This document shows positions 11,717 through 22,660 of a DNA stretch of 64,000 nt, piece by piece. The notes under the pieces were generated by a model. The model did not search any database and was not told the DNA's origin. It was given only the letters and a program-made list of their open reading frames with translations. Where the stretch lies: positions 2,418,001-2,482,000 of the forward strand of contig CM057064.1 in assembly GCA_029945375.1 (NCBI GenBank). Direction: 5' to 3'. The stretch is from Agaricus subrufescens. Lineage: Eukaryota; Basidiomycota; Agaricomycetes; Agaricales; Agaricaceae. Made by a program: the position numbers and the translations under genes. How positions within the stretch are numbered: position 1 is the first letter of the stretch; every line of letters starts with the position of its first letter.

Positions 11717-13882
11717 TGAAGTCACAGGAGCAGGGGTTAAGACAGTCCTGGATAACAATACGACATCTATATACTTGTCTCGACTTCTGAAGGAGACTAG
11801 AAGTTGAGAATTATGATGTATGTAGGTTCGTATATATACAATGTTTCCTCCGCTTGGGTCCGTAACTGATTATATGTGTGTGAATCTTTCGAGTGTTCAA
11901 TTAAAAATAGATTTGATCGGTCAGATCGAGGGAGTGTAGGTGGTTTTACGGCTGAATGCGCACGTTTATATCCGGGCGATTCATTCCTGTCAAGATCTGA
12001 GAGAAAAAACGTGGAAAGTGCACTCGGGATCGGTGCTGGATCGGTGTCTTATACATTTCGATTATGACGCTGAAATCGTTATAATCAATTTGAACAATAC
12101 AAATATGATATAGAAATCAGATCAATGAATAGGTTGGGGATTTGTTTTGGGTAATTTTGTATGTAGTATTTTGTTTCTTTTTAGTCACACGAATGTATCT
12201 AAAGTTTGTGTTTTCGGCAGATCTTGACAAATTTGTCTCTCTTTACATTTAGAATCTTGATCTGCTGATGAGTAACAAATCGTGATCTCCAGTGATCAAA
12301 TCGATACACTCTCCCCCTCACTGTCGAGATCGCCCCAATATCAAATACATCATTATCCGATCCATATTCCGGGATAAAATCAACTTAACCGAGGTAGACA
12401 ACAGAAGAGAAGGAGAAATCTAGGACGCTGTACCACGAACAACCTGATCTAGTGCCTGTCTGCCGTATCTGCCGAGATTCCATCAAAAGGAAAAAAAACC
12501 GTGCTATTCCTATTTCTGTCACAATACCTCCGTCAGGTTAACAAGATAACCCATTATATCCGATGACGGAACGGCTCCGTGAGAGAAATCTCAGCTTTCA
12601 ATTAGATCTCCCAAATCTCTCCTAGACAAACCTTGTTTTTCTTGTATGTTTACATTTGTGGATTGTTATCATTAGCGCTTCTTCCCACAGGATGACTCGA
12701 TGATTCAACGGGTAGGGCGGGGGGCATTGCATATCCGCTGAAGCATTAGTGATGATATAAGACTGATTATGGGACATAACCCAGGGTTCAACAAAAACAT
12801 CCAAAATAGGAGCCTCTTGTTGATGTTTTTTGTCACCCACTGTCCACACGTCAGGGTCCGTGCTTCAATTCCTCTCCTTTCCTTGTCTCAACAAAATAAA
12901 AGATAAATATTATTAAAATATAATTAAAAAAACCCAAAATACTACCTGACATATCATCTGCCTTCTCTACCTCTCCTGAGCTCCCAAAAAAGCGCCACAG
13001 AGAACAGGTTCTACCTATTCAGGCAAAACCTAAAAAAAACAAAAAAACTGAAGACACGCACATATATGAGGTCCCCAAAGCAAAAGAAGCTAACCTTGCC
13101 ACGCGTTACACTTGACCAACTTTAGTAAATCTAAAGACACGGAATGTAGGCAGGAGACCCAAATAACAAGAATGAGGAACTAGACCCTACCCCCCTAACC
13201 ACATGGTACTTCTTCTTTGGCTTCGATGTGAAGAACGGTGTGAAGGGCTCGACCCAAAAAAAACACCATAACCGTGCTAGTAAACATAGTAATGAAGATT
13301 TCAGCGGCCTTAATAAACTTATCTCTGTCTCCCACACTGGTCAAAGGAGAAGACATGTAACTTATAGCACTAGCTGATTGAAGTCTCTGGAAGGTTCCAC
13401 CCCAAGATAGATCGTACATCCCAAATGTTGGGTATAGACACGGAGAAAACCTGCCGCGGGCTCGGAGAGTCGTAGTTTGGTTCTCGGTGTTTCTGTAGTC
13501 CGTGTACACGCCCTCAGTATTGATCAGCACGTCACGTATGCTTTCGACCATAGATTGTCATTGTTGTCATGCGTTTGTATATCCCGTATACAGGGTATAC
13601 TGCTAATATGAACATATGTCGGGTTTATAGAATCGAGAGGGACAAGAGTGGGTAAAGGGACGGTGTGTACCTTATGACATAAACAACTAGATGGAACAAG
13701 GTAAAGCATAAGTAACACGGATAAATGCGGAGGAGATGCGGGGGTATTCAGGATTAAAACTCAACAGAAGCAAAAAAACCGGCAAAAAGAGATAACCCAA
13801 AAAACGCCCAGCAATATAGAATACAACAGCATAAAGAAAAAGTTCCAAGAAAACAAATGGGAAAAAAACGAAGAGAGCATGT
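11717..13882. other. Long intergenic stretch, alpha-galactosidase to PAS gene
   Basis: About 2.2 kb, AT-rich, with runs of A near 12900-13080 and 13740-13870. It must contain two converging 3' UTRs. The only sizeable open frame is minus 13195-13551 (118 codons) with a possible membrane helix near its C-terminus. It has no recognised family, no intron context, and overlaps another open frame, so I do not call it a gene. Confidence 0.4.
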
Positions 13883-15565
13883 CTACGCTGTAGCCCGTCG
13901 TAAGATAACCATCAGCCCATCGGAATGAGCAGAGAAGATAGCATCTACAGGAAACTGGGGTGAATTGACATGATTCATCGAAGCAAGAGTCGGCGATGAA
14001 TTGGCATCTTGAGAATCCTGGTGGTCAACGTCGTGTTCCGGCTGCACACGTATTTTTGGTCGATGCCTAGTTGGTGAAGTCATTGGACCATGGCCTGGAC
14101 CGTGACCGTTTGTTCTTGATGCTCTTGATCTCTTTGGAGCTGGCGCAGGATCTGGCATGCGGCCACTAATTTTGGAAATAAATGTAAGCGCGTTTTGTTT
14201 GGTTGTAGGAGGGGGAAAATAGATGGGTCAGGGGGGGGAGGGGGGCCGATGATAAACTTACATTGAATCACGGCCTTCGGTGACGAGCAAGAACTTGCCA
14301 AAGCCGAAGCCACCGTCACTGGGCTGTCCACGCTCATTGACACCCCAGCCTTTGACGCAATCAACCCAACTCTTGACTTGGGTCTCATCACGCTTAGCTA
14401 CATAGTCAAAAAAGCTACGACCAACGCATTCGGTGGTGGAGATAAGGAGGTCATTGGAGCAATAGAGGATGGTGCAATGCATGGAGAAGCGGTCGAGTAT
14501 GAAGGCGGTGCGGAAAGATTGATTAGGGAGGTGATCAAAGGTGATTACATCACCTCTGGAAGAAGCGGGAGGCTTGTATGCGGGGCTTTCGGGCTCCCTG
14601 TCATTGTCAGAGCTATAGGGATGATCGTCAAAGTCGCTAAACTGGCTTTGAGTTGGGCTGGCTGACTCGCGAGGACTTGGGGTTGCCCAAGGCGAGGCGG
14701 TTGGTGCAGGGGATGATGGGCTAAGTGCGTTTCTAGCCGCAGGGTCTGGGGGCATGGGGGACGGATCATGCCATCGCTGGGAACAAGGATCAGTGTGAGT
14801 GTGGAGTTGCCGGGCTAGTTGGTAGCTTACTCTGAATTGGAAGTTGTGAGAAGTAGGGGATATTACAGTGATTTCCTGGGCTGTGGAGGCGTTGTGCAGC
14901 GCCTTGGCGCCGGGACTAGCAAAAGATACGCTTCCAACAAGTACATTGTGGACTACGGTTCTATGGCGACGGGGATTAGTGAGCTGGAAGAATAAAAGGG
15001 TGCAGAGAGAGAGCACTAACCTTGACTGTCAGGGGAGGAGAAGCGATGATGAACGTAAGCGGGAAAATCAGGACATTGAGAAGGGGAAGACTCACGATGC
15101 CACAAAGAACGTAGCCTTTGTACGGGTCCTTGTGCCTCATTCGCAAGTAGACGAGGACTGCGGCCTTGTCCTGCTGGATGGTATCACTGAAGCGGCGTGA
15201 AAGATTGCAGCAAAAGAAAAAACGAGGCGTACTAGTGTAGTTGTCTCACGCGACCGAACTCGTCTGGATGGACGAGCTCGAGAGACGGGCGGCCGACGAG
15301 GTCGCGGGGCTCGTAGCCTAAAAAAGAGACGGTTCGGTCTGGCGGGGCGCCGGGGGGCGCAGGGGGACGCACCAAGGAGATCAGTCACGGAGTCGGTCAT
15401 GTAAATCCATCTGGCCTGAGCGCCGGTTAGCGAGGCGGGGCGGGGAGAAAAGGGCAGCGGGTCACCTCCTGGGAAAAGTCGACGATGCCGACTGGGCTGG
15501 TCAGGCTGGGGCGGGCAGAGAGGGCAAACGGACTGACTGAAGGAGACGCAGGGCGTGGAGTCCAT
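13883..15565 (-). CDS. PAS-domain protein of agaricomycete type
   Basis: Probable sensor or transcription-associated PAS protein. The N-terminal PAS core reads VGIVDFSQE, ARWIYMTDSVTDLLG, GYEPRDLVGRPSLELVHPDEF and DTIQQDKAAVLVYLRMRHKDPYKG over several exons. A link with VHNVLVGSVSFASPGAKALHNAS follows, then a proline/serine-rich low-complexity segment. A second PAS-like block reads FRTAFILDRFSMHC, YCSNDLLISTTECVGRSFFDYV and GWGVNERGQPSDGGFGFGKF, and the end is VDAIFSAHSDGLMVILRRATA-stop. No zinc finger or LOV cysteine motif (GxNCRFLQ) is visible, so it is not a complete white-collar photoreceptor. The start at 15565 (MDSTP) is tentative because reaching the PAS frame needs a small first intron. 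It is divergent from TRM61 with about 130 bases between. Confidence 0.8.
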
Positions 15566-15695
15566 CGGTGCGGCTGGCAGTCGTTCAGGGCGGTTTATTA
15601 GTCTCTCCATCTCCTTGCCCTCCGTTCCCACGCTGCCCTCCAGATATACACTCCGATCTCGCAAGATCTCCCCGATCTCCCTTTCCCACCCCCTC
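15566..15695. promoter_or_regulatory. Short bidirectional promoter, PAS gene / TRM61
   Basis: The presumed start codons are only about 130 bases apart on opposite strands. The DNA is rich in C/T tracts on the plus strand (CTCCATCTCC, CTCCCTTTCCCACC) and has no obvious TATA box, as expected for a housekeeping divergent promoter. Confidence 0.5.
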
Positions 15696-17266
15696 ATGTG
15701 GTCCTCCGCCCCAAACATCGCGGCCGGCGACACCGTCGTCGTCTGGATGGCAAGTCTGCTCCCGAGTTCCTCCGCCCCGTGCTCACGCCTCGCAGACCCG
15801 GGACAACATCCAGCCCCTCGTCGTCGCCCCCGGCAAGGACTTCAACAGCAAGTACGGCAATTACCGCCAGGCCGATTTCGTGGGCGTCCCGTACGGTTCC
15901 AAGATTGGCTCCCGCGCAGGCCAGGGCTTCGTCTATCTTCTGCGTCCGACTCCGGAGCTCTGGACCCTGGCTCTTCCGCACCGCACCCAGATCCTCTATC
16001 TCGCCGACATCGCCTTCATCACCTCCCGCCTCAACATCAAGCCCGGCTCGCGCGTCATTGAAGCAGGTTTGCAGCCCCCGTCTCCCCTCCGTTCCCCATC
16101 TCATACCCTTTGCAGGGACAGGTTCGGGCTCTTTTACCCATTCCGTCGCAAGGACCGTTGGCGATTCGGGCCACCTCTGGTCCTATGAGTTTCACGAAGC
16201 TCGCGCCACCAAAGCCAGGTCCTTCTTCTCCTCGCCCTTTTGGCATTGCCCTAATTCCGATCTAGGGAAGAGTTCTTACGTCATGGTATGGCTGACACAG
16301 TTACTCTCACACACCGCAACGTCTGCAGAGACGGTTTCACCGTTGACGACACTGTCGATGCTGGTACGCATTGCGCCCTGTGCTTTCCTGGATCTCAACT
16401 CTCCAACAGTCTTCCTCGATCTTCCCGCACCTTGGGATGCCATCGAGCATGCCAAAAAGACATTACGAGTCAGTCCCATGCGCATATACTCCCTCAATCT
16501 AATCATCTAACCGTGCCACTGAAGAAGGACCGTGTCACACGGATATGTTGCTTCAGCCCTTGCATGGAGCAGGTCCTGCGAACAGTCGCTGCTCTCAATG
16601 ACGCCGGTTTCACCGGTGAGCAGCGCATATACACTCATACACCCGGCGTTTCGTTGTTTACCTCCCTATGTAGAGATAACCATGTATGAAACACTCCTCC
16701 GGCCACATGAAGTTGCCCAGGTCCCTCAGCTACAGCCAATTGGACAAGTATCTGAAAAGCTCAAGGAAGCCGAGAAACGCCGGGAAGAGAAACGCCTCCG
16801 ACAGATCGCCAACAACAAAGCCCGTCAAGCTGCCATCGTGCCCACTGTCCCTTCACCCACAGAAGACTCTGCGCCCACCAAACGCAAACGCGGAGACGAA
16901 GACGGGTTTCACACTCCACGGGATCTTGCTCCAGACGCTTCACCCGAACCAAAACGTGTCAAGTCAGATGGAGAAGCCACCCACACAATTACAGCATCTG
17001 TACAAATGGACGTAGAAGACTTCGATCGCGAAATGATGGTCGATGAATCTCCTATAGAAGTTGGAGACTCGAGTCCCGTTTCCAAGCCACGTATCAGTGT
17101 ATCGAACGCTTTGCCTGATGTCCGAGGTCACACCTCGTATCTCACTTTTGCCGTTCTTGTGCCCATGTCGACTCTTCACGTGGATCCCCCTTCTGCAATA
17201 GCGGAAGCAGTTATATCTGCACCTGTGGAACACGTCACTGCTCCAGACGCATCCTTCACAGGATAA
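15696..17266 (+). CDS. TRM61: tRNA (adenine-58-N1) methyltransferase catalytic subunit
   Basis: Nuclear enzyme that, with TRM6, methylates A58 in the T-loop of tRNAs (m1A58) using SAM. The start MWSSAPNIAAGDTVVVWM is followed by a GC-AG intron (donor GCAAGT at 15750) to TRDNIQPLVVAPG. Further blocks are GNYRQADFVGVPYGSK, LWTLALPHRTQILYLADIAFI, the SAM-binding loop PGSRVIEAGTGSGSFTHSV, YEFHEARA, the catalytic-site block VFLDLPAPWDAIEHA and CFSPCMEQVLRTV. Then ITMYETLLRPHEV and a lysine/arginine-rich tail (KRKRGDE) likely carrying a nuclear localisation signal. The tail from about 16870 is longer than in yeast and low in complexity. The gene ends ASFTG-stop, and a copy of this 3' end occurs again near 22690. 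Confidence 0.93.
15750..15801 (+). other. GC-AG intron in TRM61
   Basis: The codon for the last Met of GDTVVVWM is followed by GCAAGT, and the next exon begins with ACCCGGGAC after CGCAG. Only this GC-AG splice restores the conserved TRM61 N-terminus. The rest of the donor matches the normal consensus. Confidence 0.75.
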
Positions 17267-18190
17267 AAGTATCTCAATGATTTCTCATTAATAGTTATGT
17301 ATGCATAACCTAATTGCACGCAGTTGTATAACCGGGATGAAAAGGGGGGGTGTAACCTAGGATTGGGCCTCATGCACGCATTCATCACGCCTTCCATCAA
17401 CGCTTCTCAACGTACCATGCCCTCGGCTCGAATCCATCTGAGGTCAAGTCGCTTCCTCTATCCTTCATCATCATAATTCTCGGTATTGCGCAACAACGCT
17501 GTTTGATGTCCGTGGATGTAAGGTCCTCGTGGGTGCAGCAACGCTTGGAGCATTTTTCCTTCTTTTCGTGGTTAGCTGCTCCGATGGCCGTGTTCATCTT
17601 TTTTGTCCTCTTTCTCCTTGGACTTGAAGAAGATGTTCTGTATTCATCATCATCACCATGTTCTGACACATCTTTCCGCGTTCGTTGACGACCCGTCGCC
17701 GTGCCACGCGTATTCCGGCATCTCGGTGCCGTCGTCGCCGCGGGGAAGATGATTCCGGTACCTTGATAGTACTCGAAGTTTCAACGCCTTTTCCCATTGC
17801 TGTTGCTGTGATGTCTTTATTGATGCCGTCGGCATCTTGAGGTTGTGAGGAGGACCGTCATTATTGCCGTTATGGTTGTAATGCGGGAGAATCTTGTTGC
17901 ATTGTATGTCGTTTTCTGAAAATTCGTTCATGGATTTCGTTGTGTGTGCCGTAGCGAAGATTGAATGGTATGCCACGATAGGTGCGCCCACCTTCGTCAG
18001 CAATGAGCGAACGTATCTGAACTCGGCTTCCTGGTGTTCGGTCAAGTGGTTTAGGTTCTCCCTCCCGTTCGGTTCGGCTGATGTCGTCCCCCCACCGAGC
18101 TGCTGTCCTATCTCCCGGACGGTAGATAGTTTTGCCTTTTTTTTGGGTTCCGTGTCTGACTTGAGAGAAATCTATCTCTCTGGAGCCGAA
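17267..18190 (-). pseudogene. Decayed duplicate of the RAD4/XPC 3' end
   Basis: Plus-strand bases from about 17340 to 18010 align by eye with 22760-23620, the 3' end of the intact RAD4 gene. The shared text includes TTGATGTCCGTGGATG/TTGATGTTCGTGGACG and GTGCAGCAACGCTTGGAG/ATGCAGCAACGCTCGGAG. Peptide fragments also match, for example APIVAYHSI against APVISFQSI. Bases near 18075-18125 (GGCTGATGTCG) then resemble an upstream RAD4 exon at 25760-25815, implying an internal deletion. No continuous frame survives. It lies just after the TRM61 stop, and the matching copy also starts at a TRM61-like end, so the duplication includes the TRM61/RAD4 junction. Confidence 0.75.
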
Positions 18191-18624
18191 GAGAGTCAGT
18201 TCTCCTTCAACAACTGAGATTGCGAAAAAAACAGCTCGGCCTCAAGTTTGTAACTGATAATCAAAATTTCATAAGGATAGGGGACTGCAAGAAGAACATA
18301 TATATGTGCAGAATCAAAGTACTGAACCCTTACAATCGCGTGCAGTCATTTTGCAGTAGGGTTTTGGTGGTAGAAAAGCTGCGCCGAAGAGTCGTAAAAG
18401 ATGTAACAACAGTAAGAGGGGGACAAAAAGGGAACTAACAGCCGTACCTCTCCTGTTCCACTCTTATCCGCATACCTCGATTATCGTAAGTTGTGATCTC
18501 TATTCGGCTTCTTCGAGGTTTAGGAGCCCCGGATTTCACCAACTTCAAAGTAAAATGTCCTATTCGATCTAATCAACAGAAGACACATTCATCAAAACAA
18601 TACGCTAAACATTTTTGCCTCCTT

Positions 18625-19402
18625 TTACAAATGAGTAGCAGACAAGGTACAAGTAACGGGAATGCTCCCTGGCGATGGAACATCGATCCTGTCGACGTGG
18701 ACAGTGACCAAGTCGAAATAGACAAGAAGATATTGTTGCCCAACATGGTGGCGGACATAATAATATCCGGGGTCCTGGATGGTGAGTTTCTTGCCCATTG
18801 GGAGTTGCCATGTCTGCTGCGTCTCAGCCCTGACCACCTCCGTTCTGTCTTTGTTTCCAATGTTCTCGATAACAATTGTATTGACTTGTGAGTTGGCTAA
18901 GGATAAACGTCAGACGTCAAGAAGACGGCACGACACTTACTGGGAGGAGGAGCAACACGGGTATTGGGTCTATTAGCCATCACCGGTGGGGGCATGACAG
19001 AAGCATTATCAGACCCGTTACTACCGTTGAGGTAGCAAGTCACTTCAAAAGCCCCTGGAGCGACAAGATCCCTCTTGTCGATGTGAACATTGGCGGAGTC
19101 ATACCAGACGAGAATATAATCCCTCTCGGAGGCATCCCGGACTAATACTCTCCATTCAAGGTGATAGTAACATTCTTTCCTCAGGGAGTTCCCATGGGTC
19201 AGCGGGTCTGTTCGACCTGTACACATGTGTGTCTGGAACATTCCCTATGTTCGTGATAACAATGGTGTTAGTTTGAGAGTTGACTATCGGGAAGCTATTA
19301 GGTTAAGGAAATGATAGTGCAACGCCCGGCCTTCTTAATGTGAGGGCGACTATCCTGGATATCGTTTGCTGTTGGTGAGAAATTGTCAGGACCAGATGAC
19401 AT
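18625..19402 (-). pseudogene. Two-domain unknown protein, copy A (frame-disrupted)
   Basis: Paralogue of the gene at 21010-21729, in the opposite orientation. Domain 1 (about 19262-18970) reads TNTIVITNIGNVPDTHVYR, DPWELPE and, after two single-base losses near 19185 and 19150, VRDASERDYILVWYDSANVHIDK and FEVTCYLNG. Domain 2 (18890-18628) is fully open: NTIVIENIGN, TWQLPMGKKLTI, GYYYVRHH, LLVYFDLVTVHVDRIDV, and ends VTCTLSATHL-stop. The first-intron donor that is GGTGAG in copy B is ATTAAG here. Two frameshifts plus a lost donor argue for a pseudogene, although the second domain could still be expressed. No signal peptide or known family is recognised; the sequence looks beta-strand-rich. Confidence 0.65.
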
Positions 19403-21009
19403 TGGGGTCAGCCTTCAGCCGGAAGACCAACCTGACATTCTTGACTGCGATAAATCGCTGCCATCGGAAAAAGTTAGTGAATGGACTTCAACGAAAAAGA
19501 GTTATGAGAGACATACATTGTTTGTGAGCTATAGTGAGAGAGGTTGAGGTAGCAGTTTAAATAGTCCGCCTTAAGTCTGAACGGTATGCATAATCTACAG
19601 ATATCTAGAGTTTCATTGGATGACCTTGATTATTGCATTCCGCTACCTTTCAGCTGACTACCTGGACCGAGCATGCTGTCATAGAGATAATAACATCCCT
19701 CCCGATACATGATTTGTATACGTACTGTAAACGTCACGCTTTTACGAGGAAGGTGCGAGTATCATTCATCCATTCATGATGAGGCCGAACCGATTATGCG
19801 CCACAAGCTGGCTGTCAAGGGTGGGCAACAGCTTGTTGTCGTCAGGTCATCCAGCATGCCTTTTCTCGAACTGCCGTCACCACTTTCTCGAAGTTGCTTT
19901 GCATGTTTCAAACATTGAATAGACTCTCAGATCTACTTCATCTATTCGAGGGCGGCATTCTATTGAGCAGTCTGAAGTTCTATTGGAAGTTTTACCTTTG
20001 CAGGACTAGACTTGGGGCCCTCCACCTGACTGAGCGTAAACGTGCGTCAGTTATTCAACAAGTCTTCGCCTTCGGCCCCATTAATTTCCGGTCTTTAAAT
20101 GGTATTTACATTTGTCAATGACCAAATAATTGGCTTCGAACCAGGATTACGGAACCTGGTTGCATTCCTGCTTACATGATTTGTCCTCCACTTCCTTCAT
20201 CCGCACGCCTCATATCGTGTTATGAATCTCTTACGCTTTCAGTTGAGAGAAGACATAGAATTTCCCTAATACAAAGTCTGTACATTTTGACTGCCTGCTT
20301 GGAAAAGCTCTTAGTGGCCATGTATCTATTTATAGACTGTTCGTAAGGGACCACGGACCACATTTGAGTGTCGCTTGGAAGATAATATAAATCAAACAGT
20401 CGCTGTAATTTTGTCTCTGTTGTAAGGTCTACAACCATGAATTATCTTGAGCCGGTTTGCTGATGCAATCTACCGTCCAACATTGAAGCCTCTCCTCTGT
20501 GACTAGGAAGTTGGCCTCAATATGCGGATCATACTATCTAGTTGTGTGCCAATTTGGGACAGCCGGATTGACTCTTGGCATAATCAGCTCGTTCTTGTCA
20601 TGATTGCATGAATGGTACTCGTACTCGCCCAGTAAAAGCGCAAGCCTTGCGGCATATAAACCACCCAACTATAGTAAAACATGCGTGACAACCTGCTCGG
20701 TCCAGGTAGTGAGCTGAAAGGTGGTGGAATACAGTAATCTTGATCGTCCAATGATATTCAAGGTATTCTTGGATTATGCATACTACTGTTGGGTCTTGTG
20801 GCGGACTACTTTAGCTACTATCCATCTTGTGCTTTGCATTGTATCGACTTATCTCGCTATAGCTCATAACTTTGTATGTCGCTGATAATCCTTGGTTTCG
20901 CTGACTCGAAGCATTCCGCTGATTTTATTCGCTAGCAGTGATTTATCTCAAGCAAGATGTCAGGTTGGTCCTCTAACAAGCTGACCCCAGCGTAAATTGT
21001 CCATCAACT
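19403..21009. repeat. Head-to-head intergenic region with inverted-repeat flanks
   Basis: Contains the two promoters of copies A and B. The outer parts match each other as inverted repeats. The reverse strand of about 19400-19600 and the plus strand of about 20775-20960 share GATTATGCATAC, GGCGGACTA, CTATAGCTCA, AGCGATTTATC/AGTGATTTATC and AAGATGTCAGGTTGG, interrupted by substitutions and small indels. The central part, about 19650-20700, has no supportable exon. So the pair arose by inverted duplication including promoters, and the arms have since diverged. Confidence 0.6.
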
Positions 21010-21729
21010 ATGGATGGTGCCCATGACAAAGACGGTCCTCACGGTGAGCAGATCAAGCCTTGAACTGTTGTCCTTTTGACATGATGACTCTATTTAGCCA
21101 ATCCGCAGGTCAACACGGTTATCATCACGAACACAGTGAACATAGCAGACACACATATTCATAGGTCGAGTATTCCTTCCGATCCATGGGAACTCCCAGA
21201 GGGCGAGAGTGTCACAATCAATCCGTATGGGTACTATTATGTCCGCAACCCCTCCGAACAAGATTATTTCGGTGTCTGGTATGATCCTGCCCATGTTCAT
21301 ATCAACAGAGGTAGGCTTGTGGCGTCTGGGGTTTTTGAAGTTACTTGTTTCCTCAACCCGGGTGGTATATTTGGATCTAGTGTTTCTGCCAATGCAGCAG
21401 CAGTAGACAACGAACTCGATATCTACGTTGTCTCTCGGGCCCCACGGTGAGGACACTAAGCTTTGTAATGCCGCGCACTGAACATACAATGTTTATCTTT
21501 AGTAAATTCACACGTTAATTCGATTGTCATCAAGAACATTGACAACACTGAAGAGACACAGGTGCTGATGGCGGAGTCAGAACAGAAATGGGAACTCCCA
21601 AAGGGCAGGAAACTCATCCTTCAGTGCCCACATCGACGGCACCAATGCTCCAGCGCCAGGGCGTTTCTCGGTTGCTTTTACATTGTCCGTTACTCATCTC
21701 GAGAAAAACGTCTCGAGCGTTTAGTATAG
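21010..21729 (+). CDS. Two-domain unknown protein, copy B (second domain truncated)
   Basis: Unrecognised family. Exon 1 (MDGAHDKDGPH) is joined through a GTGAGC donor to domain 1: VNTVIITNTVNIADTHIHR, DPWELPEGESVTI, GYYYVRNPSEQDYFGVWYDPAHVHINRG and FEVTCFLNPGG, all open. A second intron (21450-21501) leads to the start of domain 2: VNSIVIKNIDN, KWELPKGRKLI. There an internal loss of about 70 bases relative to copy A shifts the frame, giving an unrelated arginine-rich end. The missing conserved piece is still readable in another frame (APAPGRFSVAFTLSVTHLEK). Domain 1 may thus still be functional. No signal peptide; a soluble cytoplasmic or non-classically secreted protein is possible. Function unknown. 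Confidence 0.5.
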
Positions 21730-22329
21730 ATGAAAGTATCTTCTTGAATGGAGGGATTTTGTTGTACCTTGACGAAGCCTCACAATTTCTAGTAAAAAAT
21801 TCCGAGAATGCCCCGAATCGAGTTCGCAGTATTTGCAGAGTAATGTTTCTCGAATGATTTGTATCGATGTTGGTTTATCGAAGGATGATTAAAGAGTAGA
21901 ATAAAAAAGAAATACAAACACTCCCTGTCTCTGGCTGAGAACATTGAATAACAACCACAGTAATCGCCTCTCGGTCTCTGGTTTCCTGTGGCGGCCTGAA
22001 TTCTGTGTTTGTATAGCCTTACGGAGGTCTCTGATCCAGGAGCTGGCTGAAAGGTGACGGAGTCAGAGGATCAAGATCGACAAACTTCAAGTTGGTCCCA
22101 TAAACTTTGCCCATTGAGCTTTCCCTTGTGCATTGAATATCGTATAAATACCCATGCTTTGACACTCTCAATCCTCAAGCCCCTCGCTTGCCCACCAGAG
22201 TTGTGCGTGACGCTTCTCATCTCTCCTACGGATTTCAAGTTCTGACTACACCGAGATTTTTCATTAAACAGCTATTGATTCCAGTGCTCAACTTTGAGGT
22301 TGGTGCTACCAACCCACACGGAGACGTTG
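21730..22329. other. Intergenic part of the island
   Basis: About 600 bases with no supportable exon. A TATA-like CGTATAAATA occurs at 22141-22150, with a pyrimidine-rich stretch after it, which could be the old promoter of the decayed frame that follows. Confidence 0.35.
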
Positions 22330-22660
22330 ATCTGACGGACCTCGTATGATTCCTAGATGTTCGCTAACGCCCAATCTGTCACGTTAACCTTTTACAACAG
22401 TACCGGGACAACCGTTACAGTGACGCTTACCAGCGGAAGTCCAATCAGCTCCCACCCAGCGGGGTATTGCCCTTGACAGGCTATGGCACCTACGGGTTCA
22501 ATTAAGGCACTACCGAGTTTGGCGACTTCATCAACGTCGATATCAGGTTTTGGAAAACTGAGATGAGTTCAGTGTGACTCGTCTTCAAGACCATTTAAGG
22601 TGGAGGTGGTTCAAGTGGTACTGGTTTCACTTTCACTCTTTCTTTGTCCTTGTTGTGTAT
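22330..22660 (+). pseudogene. Decayed reading frame, family unknown
   Basis: Fragments look like protein but no single frame is open. One gives FANAQSVTLTFYNSTGTTVTVTLTSG (positions 22360-22445, threonine-rich beta-like). Another gives LPLTGYGTYGFN and then, after an in-frame stop, EFGDFINVDIRFWKTE (22465-22565), followed by a Gly/Ser-rich piece. In-frame stops and frame changes within 250 bases suggest a relic. I cannot name the family. It lies directly before the right-hand copy of the TRM61 3' end. Confidence 0.35.

Noticed and set aside
1..12000. Possible metabolite cluster around the P450
   Set aside because: Neighbours are housekeeping enzymes (RidA, NTA1, RecQ, MDE1); no core biosynthetic gene is present.
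13195..13551. 118-codon minus-strand open frame with a hydrophobic segment
   Set aside because: No family resemblance, no splice context, overlaps another open frame and lies in the 3' flank of the PAS gene. Probably chance.
15137..15733. 198-codon minus-strand open frame across the PAS 5' end
   Set aside because: It reads through PAS exons and introns in mixed frames; the true PAS exons are better supported by motifs.
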